In this document: one piece after another, positions 52,546 through 59,354 of the stretch
Position numbering within the stretch: position 1 is the first letter of the stretch
How the letters are laid out: each line of letters opens with the position of its first letter
Assembly: GCA_964457415.1 (NCBI GenBank)
Contig: CAYWFB010000001.1
Location: 1 to 64,000 of the forward strand
Reading direction: 5' to 3'
DNA: 64,000 bases
Source: Fimenecus sp964457415
Lineage (GTDB): Bacteria > Bacillota > Clostridia > Oscillospirales > Acutalibacteraceae
The notes under the pieces: generated by a model
The model's input: the letters and a program-made list of their open reading frames with translations, nothing else
Databases searched by the model: none
Told to the model about the DNA's origin: nothing
Program-made: the position numbers and the translations under genes

Positions 52546-52571
52546 GAAATCCCTTGAAATATAGGGGTTTC
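52546..52571 (+). terminator. Hairpin terminator after repeat copy 3
   Basis: GAAATCCC/GGGGTTTC followed by TTCATTTT. A further hairpin AGTGCTCT/AGGGCACT with T6 lies near 52590-52612. Confidence 0.6.
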
Positions 52572-52749
52572 TTCATTTTGCAAGCAAAATTAGTGCTCTT
52601 TTTAGGGCACTTTTTTGTTTTTAGAATTTCTCAAAAAATCAAATCGTAAACGGAGTACAAAAAATCGGACAGTTTCAAATATTTTTAATTGAGTATAAAT
52701 ACTTATTGTGATATTATAGTCTTAGCAAATTATAAAAGGATGGTGCAAA

Positions 52750-53061
52750 ATGTATAGATGGGAAACTGACAAAAAGACTTATTTAAGATTAAAAGAATGT
52801 TTGAACGAATTGCACCCTGAAATCAAGATTGAATTGATTGCTTATGACGAAAACCTTGAAAAATTAGCATTTACTCAATCCGCACCTTGTGTAGTTAACT
52901 TGTATTTAACTAAAGAACAACGTAGAATTCTATTAGATGAACTTGAAATGATTGAAATGGATGCAATCGATATCAGTGATAAAAAATCTAATGAAAGATA
53001 TGAAAAATACGGCTGGCTTTGGGCTGTTTTTTATGATTTAGAGGAAGAAAAATATGAGTAA
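52750..53061 (+). CDS. Small acidic protein of unknown function
   Basis: A 103-residue acidic protein with no recognised domain. It contains ITLYLTKEQRR-like NLYLTKEQRRILLDELEM and a tryptophan-rich ERYEKYGWLWAVFYDLEE near the end. AAAAGGATGG precedes the start. Its size and acidity and its place right after repeat copy 3 are like many immunity proteins, but there is no toxin gene next to it. It overlaps the next frame by eight bases, so that frame began as its partner gene. Confidence 0.55.
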   Translation: MYRWETDKKTYLRLKECLNELHPEIKIELIAYDENLEKLAFTQSAPCVVNLYLTKEQRRILLDELEMIEMDAIDISDKKSNERYEKYGWLWAVFYDLEEEKYE

Positions 53062-53500
53062 AGGTTATGAAGCTATTTGCATTAAAGAAGCAGAAGATGA
53101 AAATATGGTGAATGCAGATTGCTCTACTCTTTGGGAATTCTGGGACGCTTGGCGTGGCACTAAAAACCACGCATGGAGTGGTGGACCACTTGTGATAATG
53201 AGTAAACATTTTGCAGGTATCACTCCCCTTTCACCAGGCTATGAAAAGGTTAAAATCGACCCTCAATACACCTTGTCTAACAGTATGAATTGTACTGTCC
53301 CAAGTGTAAAAGGGTTATTCACTCTGGATTATGAAAAGGTTTCAGATAATTACACTATCAACCTTACCCTCCCACAAGATGCGAATGCTGTTTTATATGT
53401 GCCAACCGACGCTACAGTAAATATCAATTCAGAAACTTATTACCAAAACGGTAATTACATAAACACCGAAATCGGTAATGTGGAGATTGTGGAAAAGTAA
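53054..53500 (+). pseudogene. Chimera: start of a small unknown gene joined to a GH78 rhamnosidase C-terminus
   Basis: An open frame of 148 codons. The first 18 or so residues (MSKGYEAICIKEAEDEN) are in an overlap typical of a small operon gene. From about residue 20 it matches the C-terminal part of bacterial alpha-L-rhamnosidases: NADCSTLWEFWDAW, KNHAWSGGPL, HFAGITPLSPGYEKV and NCTVPSVKGLFTLDYEK. The catalytic domain is missing, so it is not an active glycosidase. The junction near 53105 marks a deletion or insertion edge. Confidence 0.7.
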
Positions 53501-53528
53501 TCTAAAATTTAATAAATCAACAATAAAA

Positions 53529-53579
53529 AAAGCAACGCCTATGAAGTTATCATTTAACCTCATGGGTGTTGTTGTTTGC
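53529..53579. terminator. Terminator after the rhamnosidase fragment
   Basis: Wobble-containing stem AACGCCTATGAAGTT/AACCTCATGGGTGTT with A-run on the left and T-rich right flank. Confidence 0.65.
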
Positions 53580-53701
53580 TAATACCACAAAAACGGACTA
53601 TCCACATGAAACATTTCTTCTGTTTCATGTACGTTTATATGTACACTTATCAAATTATTATAGTTACAAAATACTGATTATATGTTAAAATCATATCGGT
53701 G

Positions 53702-53935
53702 ATGAAAATGAAAAATTTATCATGTGAAGAACTTAATAAATTAATTGAAGAAGGCAAGAAAAAATACGGTAGAGCTTTCACATGTTATTGGAAAAGCAAT
53801 CCCGATTGGTATGATTACGATGAAAACGATGAGCCATATTTAACTTTATTAGCGCCACCTGAAGCACAGGCAAGTTTTAAGATGAGTATGGATAAATTAA
53901 AAAAATCGATAGAAACAGGGATTATTTACGATTAA
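53702..53935 (+). CDS. Small protein of unknown function
   Basis: A 77-residue charged protein, CEELNKLIEEGKKKYGRAF then NPDWYDYDENDEPYLTLL. No family recognised. GTG at 53699, ATG at 53702 and ATG at 53708 are possible starts; no strong ribosome site decides between them. It is a single gene between two terminator regions and could be an orphan immunity protein, but this is a guess. Confidence 0.45.
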   Translation: MKMKNLSCEELNKLIEEGKKKYGRAFTCYWKSNPDWYDYDENDEPYLTLLAPPEAQASFKMSMDKLKKSIETGIIYD

Positions 53936-53980
53936 GCAAATTTAAATATTTTTTGATATATAGTATTTAGGTGAAGAATT

Positions 53981-54745
53981 ATGAACGGTTTATTTGTACG
54001 CGAAATAAGTATAAAATGCGATATACCACGCGGGAATTACATCAACAATCTTCCCGTGGTGGATTGGCTTAAAAGCAACTCTTTGGAATTCAACAAACCT
54101 GTGACTTTTATTGTAGGCGAAAACGGAATTGGCAAGTCAACACTTATTGAGGGGCTTGCGGTTGCTTTGGGCTTCAATGCCGAGGGCGGAAGTAAGAATT
54201 TCAACTTTTCAACCGAGAATTCACACTCAGATTTGCACGAATATTTAAGTGTCCGCAGAGGATTAAAGCAACCTCGTGACGGATTTTTCTTGCGTGCCGA
54301 GAGCTTTTACAATGTGGCATCCAACATTGACCAGATGGACAGAATGCCTGCCGCCGCTCCGCCTGTAATCGACAGCTACGGCGGTGTGTCACTCCACGCG
54401 CAATCCCATGGCGAAAGCTTTATCGCTCTCACCGAAAACCGATTTGGCGGAAACGGACTTTATATCCTTGACGAGCCTGAAGCCGCACTCTCTCCAATGC
54501 GAATCATGAGGCTTATGTGCAATATCGACCACCTTGTAAAGCAAGGCTCACAGTTTATAATCTCAACCCATTCTCCAATCCTGATGACCTTCCCCGACGC
54601 CGATGTTTACGAAATAACTCACGAGGGAATAAACCTCGTCCCCTACTCCCAAACCGAGCATTTCCAAATCACAAAACAATTCCTCAACAACCCCGAACGA
54701 ATGCATAAATATTTGTTTGAGGAGCAAATACCTATTTTAAAATAA
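53981..54745 (+). CDS. ABC/RecF-like AAA ATPase
   Basis: A 254-residue stand-alone ATPase of the predicted-ATPase group related to RecF/ABC folds. Walker A GENGIGKST (46-54), a signature-like QSHGESF, Walker B LYILDEPEAALSP and the His switch in FIISTHSPILM. There is no coiled coil or nuclease domain, so it is not an OLD or SMC protein. G+C-richer codon use than the flanking accessory genes suggests it is ordinary chromosome. Function is unknown. Confidence 0.8.
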   Translation: MNGLFVREISIKCDIPRGNYINNLPVVDWLKSNSLEFNKPVTFIVGENGIGKSTLIEGLAVALGFNAEGGSKNFNFSTENSHSDLHEYLSVRRGLKQPRDGFFLRAESFYNVASNIDQMDRMPAAAPPVIDSYGGVSLHAQSHGESFIALTENRFGGNGLYILDEPEAALSPMRIMRLMCNIDHLVKQGSQFIISTHSPILMTFPDADVYEITHEGINLVPYSQTEHFQITKQFLNNPERMHKYLFEEQIPILK

Positions 54746-54753
54746 GAGTATAA

Positions 54754-54798
54754 AAAAGCCTATGAAGTTTGAAACTCAATCTTACCTCATAGGCTTTT
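54754..54798. terminator. Bidirectional terminator between the ATPase gene and the MBL operon
   Basis: AAAAGCCTATGA/TCATAGGCTTTT perfect arms around a 20-base loop, serving converging genes. Confidence 0.8.
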
Positions 54799-54849
54799 CA
54801 CTGTTTGTCTGCAGTTAATTTTGGATAGTAATTTTATTATTCTCTCCCT

Positions 54850-55692
54850 TCAATAATCAGCCCTTCCCCAATCTACATTACAGTGTCCATCTTCAATATC
54901 AAAGGTTATTGTACCTTCATTTCTTGTTGTCAGAACATACCTGTAATTACCATCCAATTTTGCTCCTCTGCCTTTATAAAGGCGTGCTGTATCGTTCTGT
55001 GTTTCATGTTCAATAGATTTATCTGATACAACGGTAAGATATGGATTAACACAATTGAAAAAATCCTGACAAAACTCGCCGGTTCTTCCATGATGAGGCG
55101 CCAATAAAACTGTTGCATTTTTTACTTTTGAGCAAATATCTTCATGATTTTCATCCATCATTCTTTGAAGAATTGATTTCGGATTATCTCCTGTTAAAAC
55201 GAATTTATATCTATATGCATTAACTACTACTATGCTTGAAAAAGTATTTAAATCTTGCTTGGTGGTCCACTGTGATTTAGGTAATATAAACTCAAAAGAG
55301 ACGCCCCCATTTGCCGTTTTTTCTGTTGGCAATTCATTCATATTTACGGGCTGATTATATGAAGCATTCATCTTGTTAGCGATGTCTGCTATATTTCTAT
55401 GTATATATGTATTTTGTGTCGGTATAATGTTGAATGCTTCTGTGGGTCTATTTAGAACTCTTGGGTGGAGTTCTGCATATAATTTAGGCAAATCATAAAT
55501 ATGGTCTTCGTGAGGGTGTGTGATAATTAGCTCATCAACAGCACCACTATAACCGTTAAAATATTTTCTTTTAATATGTTCTACAATACTTTTATCAGTT
55601 TTGCTACCGACATCTACCAATATATGTTTATTATTTGGTGTAATAATATGACAACAACTACCATGGTCTACATCATAAAAAATTATTTTCAT
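54850..55692 (-). CDS. ComEC-like metallo-beta-lactamase (MBL) protein, operon gene 4
   Basis: A 280-residue soluble MBL-fold hydrolase. Metal ligands H59, H61, D63 and H64 (HPHEDH), the Asp of TGDNPKS and the final histidines LLAPHHGRTGEF are all present, so it should be active. It is of the ComEC/Rec2-type group without membrane segments, which act on nucleic acids or nucleotides in the cases known. AAAGGAG precedes the start. It is last in a four-gene minus-strand operon with two other MBL proteins and a membrane protein. Confidence 0.85.
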   Translation of the reverse strand: MKIIFYDVDHGSCCHIITPNNKHILVDVGSKTDKSIVEHIKRKYFNGYSGAVDELIITHPHEDHIYDLPKLYAELHPRVLNRPTEAFNIIPTQNTYIHRNIADIANKMNASYNQPVNMNELPTEKTANGGVSFEFILPKSQWTTKQDLNTFSSIVVVNAYRYKFVLTGDNPKSILQRMMDENHEDICSKVKNATVLLAPHHGRTGEFCQDFFNCVNPYLTVVSDKSIEHETQNDTARLYKGRGAKLDGNYRYVLTTRNEGTITFDIEDGHCNVDWGRADY

Positions 55693-55743
55693 AAAACTAT
55701 ACTCCTTTAAATATTAATAAGTAAACATACCTTTCATAATTTT

Positions 55744-56805
55744 CTATATACTTCCTATTGGCACATCTATTCTATCTTGTGCTACACAAACTCCATTTTT
55801 CACAAGATAGCATTCTACAAAGTGCTCACCATAAAAATCTGTGTGTTCTTTGTGATGTGTGTTACCGAGCTTAATCTGCCCTCGAATACAGTCTCTTTCT
55901 TCTGCAACTACTCCCACATTTCTGACTTTCCAATAGATATCGTATGGGCACGGACAAGTTGTGCTTTCTATGAAAAAGTCTAGTGATTTATGCCTTCTTA
56001 AATATCCCCTGCTTTTAAGAAAATCAATTAAAAAGAAATCTCTCCAACCATTTTGTGATACTTTACAATTTATTCTTAATCTATATTGTTCTCTTACAGG
56101 AAACATATCTGTTATAAACTGCTCCGTATTTCTAAAAGAAGGACGACAATAACTACTCTTTTCAACAACGGTGCTATCTTCGTTAGCAAATTCGTTTAAT
56201 GTAATGCCATTATCATCAACAGTAAATACAATTGGAGAAGGCTTGCTATCTTTCTTCCGTTTATGTTCCATCGTCACCAAAAACGATACATCTGATGCAG
56301 TGTATTTTTTATATGCATGTTTAGCAATCATGTGTGGCGGAGAAGTATCTTCCGTTATCTCCTTACAAGAAGCAACCATATAGCCATTTTCTTGAGCTTG
56401 TTCTAATAACCACTGTACATTTTCAGTTGGTGTGATAATTCTAGTATCTTTTTCATCTTTTTCGTTTAACCCAGTATGGCTACAATGATGTGGTATATCA
56501 TAAATATCCCATACAAGTTTATCTTCATTTTTATTCTCTTTTGTTATGTCAACTATCTTATCTGAAACTGCATATTGAGTGTCACCCGTAATTAAAATGT
56601 TCGCTTCGTTATCTCCATAATACAAACGGACTTGCATCACAATTGATGGGTCGTTCTTGTCTTGCACTTCTTCGCTATCATCTGAAAAAGGAGCATGGAC
56701 AAAAATCTCTATTTCATCTTCAGCTCCAGATATTGATAATGTATCTCCTGCATGGACAATCAAATGTTTAACATCATCATACTTTATTTCTTCTTTATCA
56801 ATCCA
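55744..56805 (-). CDS. MBL protein with AGS-C-like sensor domain, 3' part (joined by -1 shift)
   Basis: Downstream half of the MBL gene that starts at 57224. From 56805 the frame reads WIDKEEIKYDDVKHL, then VHAGDTLSISG, and carries the remaining MBL motifs ITGDTQ and DIPHHCSHTG. The last 110 residues resemble the AGS-C sensor of SMODS nucleotidyltransferases: RINCKVSQNGWRDFFLI, PCPYDIYWKVRNVG, DCIRGQIKLG and HFVECYLVKNGVCVAQDRI. The first internal ATG is at 56763 but has no ribosome site, so the natural product is likely the joined 493-residue protein. The domain call is from memory of the family. Confidence 0.7.
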   Translation of the reverse strand, partial: WIDKEEIKYDDVKHLIVHAGDTLSISGAEDEIEIFVHAPFSDDSEEVQDKNDPSIVMQVRLYYGDNEANILITGDTQYAVSDKIVDITKENKNEDKLVWDIYDIPHHCSHTGLNEKDEKDTRIITPTENVQWLLEQAQENGYMVASCKEITEDTSPPHMIAKHAYKKYTASDVSFLVTMEHKRKKDSKPSPIVFTVDDNGITLNEFANEDSTVVEKSSYCRPSFRNTEQFITDMFPVREQYRLRINCKVSQNGWRDFFLIDFLKSRGYLRRHKSLDFFIESTTCPCPYDIYWKVRNVGVVAEERDCIRGQIKLGNTHHKEHTDFYGEHFVECYLVKNGVCVAQDRIDVPIGSI

Positions 56806-57224
56806 TTTTTTAATTCTTCAGGTTCTCCAAATATTCTCACACCATAGCCCGACTTAAATCTATGTCTTGCTTCTTGTCTTATTATTTTCGCATCAGACCC
56901 ATTCTCTAAGTTTGTATCTAATAAGAATGCAGCAGATATCCACAATTCTTCTATCTTCGCTCTTGAATCTGACTGATATTCTTTTGCATAATCCAAGTAA
57001 AAGAATTTGCTGGCACCTTTTGTGTGGTCTTCATGTGCATGCGAAAACATAACAACCTGAAATTCTTGGATTTCTGATAAATCTTTTTTTATATCATAAC
57101 GCTCATCATCTTCTGCGCCTTCATACACATCAGCAAAATCAAATAGTAAGCATTTCCCATTATCTAGTTCCAACAAACTTGTTTCTGCGTTACCAATTGG
57201 GAAAAATGTCAACTTATGTGCCAT
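56784..57224 (-). CDS. MBL protein with AGS-C-like sensor domain, 5' part
   Basis: A frame of 146 codons with the first MBL motif: H62, H64, D66 and H67 (SHAHEDHTKGASKF). It stops after GLIKKK. The coding potential continues in the -1 frame (55744-56805). At 56811-56805 the minus strand has the heptamer A-AAA-AAT at codons 139-140; a GGAG lies 13 bases before it. Either a -1 ribosomal shift makes a 493-residue enzyme, or one A has been lost from a run of seven. Strong GGAGGAG site at the start. Confidence 0.7.
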   Translation of the reverse strand: MAHKLTFFPIGNAETSLLELDNGKCLLFDFADVYEGAEDDERYDIKKDLSEIQEFQVVMFSHAHEDHTKGASKFFYLDYAKEYQSDSRAKIEELWISAAFLLDTNLENGSDAKIIRQEARHRFKSGYGVRIFGEPEELKNGLIKKK

Positions 57225-57239
57225 AATTTACTCCTCCTA

Positions 57240-57773
57240 TTAACTTTTTTCCATATAGTTTTTAATTCGTTTATTTATGTAATTTGTTTGCTTTTTATAA
57301 CTAACTACAAAAACTATCATTAACACTAAAAAAGCCACTACAACTAACCAATCATTACTAATTTTATTAATTAAAATATCATGTATTTTCCAATCATATA
57401 ACTTTGCAATCAGTAATGAAAAACCAATAGAAATTGTTGTTCTGTACAAATTATTTGTTTCATTTAACACTTCAATAAATGGTTCGGCTTTTGATGCCGC
57501 AATGTAATCCTTGTAGTCACTTTTTTTAATAAACGGACCGATTGCCTTTATTTTTACTTTTGTTAAAAGAGGTTCTATAATTAGTGAACCTATTCTACTT
57601 ATTATCATTCCAACAAAATAATATATAAAAAGATTTTCTAACAAGCTGCCATTAGCAATTGTAAAACGAGTAGTTTTATCAAGAATATAGCAAAACGCTA
57701 TTCCGGGCAACAAATTATTGAATATGTTATATGATGAAATCTTTTCAGATACACTTTTAACAATATCTTCCAT
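57240..57773 (-). CDS. Membrane protein of the MBL operon
   Basis: A 177-residue protein with four hydrophobic segments: about 20-33, 45-68, 109-126 and 140-160. The loop between the second and third is charged and contains SDYKDYIAASKAEPFIEVLNETNN-type sequence; SRIGSLIIEP follows the second segment. I do not recognise a named family. It lies 15 bases before the split MBL gene and 18 after MBL gene 1, so it is part of the operon; a membrane-linked effector or anchor role is only inferred. Confidence 0.7.
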   Translation of the reverse strand: MEDIVKSVSEKISSYNIFNNLLPGIAFCYILDKTTRFTIANGSLLENLFIYYFVGMIISRIGSLIIEPLLTKVKIKAIGPFIKKSDYKDYIAASKAEPFIEVLNETNNLYRTTISIGFSLLIAKLYDWKIHDILINKISNDWLVVVAFLVLMIVFVVSYKKQTNYINKRIKNYMEKS

Positions 57774-57791
57774 ACAAAAACCTCCGCGTTT

Positions 57792-58928
57792 TTAATAATT
57801 AACGACTAAGTGCACTGCACTTCCACAATCTTCTGTCACAATAAATGGATAACGATTATTAAACATCAAATTTTTAATTACTTTAGAATGTGGATGACGA
57901 TATTTATTACTCCTACCTACAGAAATAACAAAAAATGAATTTAGTGTTGAAAAACAACTATTATAATTATGGCTAGAACCATGATGTGGAATTTGCAAAC
58001 AACCTATTTGATTCCATTGTTTCAAATACATATCTTTTAAATCCTCAAACTGTTGTTTTTTTGAAGCATCATAATCACCCGTATATAAACAACCGGAAGG
58101 TTTAATACAATATTTACAATAATGTCTGCAAAAGTTATTAGGCTGTGCAACCTGATATCCACCGTGTTGGATTGGACCTGAAAAAAGTGTCATCGAGTTC
58201 GTGTTATGGTCTCCGTCAATTTCTTGATAAGCTTTTTTTATTTTTTTCTTATTATCATTATTTTCATTCCATAAATTTTGTAAATTTCTCAATCCTTCAA
58301 ATTCAAATCCAAAAGCAATTTCTAATTTTTCTTTTAATAATTCTGTTCTTTCCTTGTTCTTAAAATTAAATGGAATATAACACCAATCCTTTAACAATCC
58401 TATTTTTGTTCTTTCAATAACGCCATTCACATTTTCTCCAGAATAAATAGGTTTAGCACGCAACTGATTGGAGACGTCATATCTAACTTCCTCTCCATAA
58501 GGAATAATTGGGAATAACATCGGCCGCGACTCGCCCAAATCGATGCTGTCTAATGCATGCCTTGGATTATCAACAAACAAATTCACAAAAGAATCTTTTT
58601 TAACCCCATTTATAAGATTACTAACTAACACAATATTCTTTTCATCTTCATTCATCAAGGGAAAGAAAATATTTTTAACATTACAATATTTCAACAAATA
58701 TTTTAATCCGTTGATATGGTCGTTATGCAAATGAGAAATAAAAACAGCATGAATAATTTCATCCTTATCAAATATTGCTCTAATTTCTGCTTCCACCCAT
58801 TTAACATCCGTAGACGAACCACAATCGTAAACAATATTAACCTTTTTATTATTAGATAACAGACCATCAAATTGTTCGCAATAAAAGGCACCTTGTCCGA
58901 CAGGCAAAAAACTTCTTATCATTCTCAT
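57792..58928 (-). CDS. ComEC-like MBL protein with cysteine-rich insert, operon gene 1
   Basis: A 378-residue MBL-fold hydrolase. Metal ligands H66, H68, D70 and H71 (SHLHNDHINGL), the Asp of LYTGDYDA and IPHHGSSHNYN are intact. A middle insertion of about 100 residues is charged and helical. Just before TGDYDA there is a Cys-rich stretch, C-R-H-Y-C-K-Y-C-I-K-P-S-G-C, which may bind zinc. The start at 58928 follows AGAAGGTG; an in-frame ATG 18 bases upstream is not supported. First gene of the four-gene operon. Confidence 0.8.
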   Translation of the reverse strand: MRMIRSFLPVGQGAFYCEQFDGLLSNNKKVNIVYDCGSSTDVKWVEAEIRAIFDKDEIIHAVFISHLHNDHINGLKYLLKYCNVKNIFFPLMNEDEKNIVLVSNLINGVKKDSFVNLFVDNPRHALDSIDLGESRPMLFPIIPYGEEVRYDVSNQLRAKPIYSGENVNGVIERTKIGLLKDWCYIPFNFKNKERTELLKEKLEIAFGFEFEGLRNLQNLWNENNDNKKKIKKAYQEIDGDHNTNSMTLFSGPIQHGGYQVAQPNNFCRHYCKYCIKPSGCLYTGDYDASKKQQFEDLKDMYLKQWNQIGCLQIPHHGSSHNYNSCFSTLNSFFVISVGRSNKYRHPHSKVIKNLMFNNRYPFIVTEDCGSAVHLVVNY

Positions 58929-59354
58929 AGTACAACACCTTCTCATATTCTATAAATTTATAAAATCCTAATATAATATAAATCGAAATTAAGATTCCTT
59001 TTGTGACAAAATATTACAAACTTTTTCATCATAAAGCAAACAAAACACTTTACCTTTACGTTCAAATTACATTTATAAACAAATTGGTGCTTACCATTGT
59101 TTATAGCGGTAGAATTACTGCTATACCAAGTGGATATAAAAATTAAAGGTGTTAGCCAATGGTTAACACCTTTAATTCATTGATTCAATTATAAGTCTTG
59201 TGCTGAATTTGAAGTCTTGCAGAAAACTTTCCCTTTCCGCGATACTGATAAGGTCTTCATTACAGATAAACATTTTCAAGCATTTCTATATATTTGTACT
59301 ACTTTCGCAGCACAAATGTATATCACACATTTTTGCATAAGTTTAGCTAATCTC
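58929..59354. other. Non-coding region between the MBL operon and the helicase gene
   Basis: AT-rich DNA with the leader of the MBL operon on the left, a strong hairpin at 59141-59177 and a smaller imperfect hairpin near 59103-59123. No clear promoter of the consensus type and no gene were found. Confidence 0.5.
59141..59177. terminator. Terminator after the helicase gene
   Basis: AATTAAAGGTGTTA/TAACACCTTTAATT with 14-base perfect arms; about 180 bases past the helicase stop on the minus strand. Confidence 0.7.

Noticed and set aside
47462..52571. CRISPR array or integron attC sites
   Set aside because: Only three unequal-spaced copies, separated by 1-4 kb of genes, with no spacer pattern; the sequence does not have the attC inverse core layout and no integrase gene is present.
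53981..54745. OLD/Gabija-type nuclease-ATPase
   Set aside because: The protein is only 254 residues with Walker motifs and no TOPRIM nuclease domain or coiled coil, and it lies on the opposite strand from the helicase.
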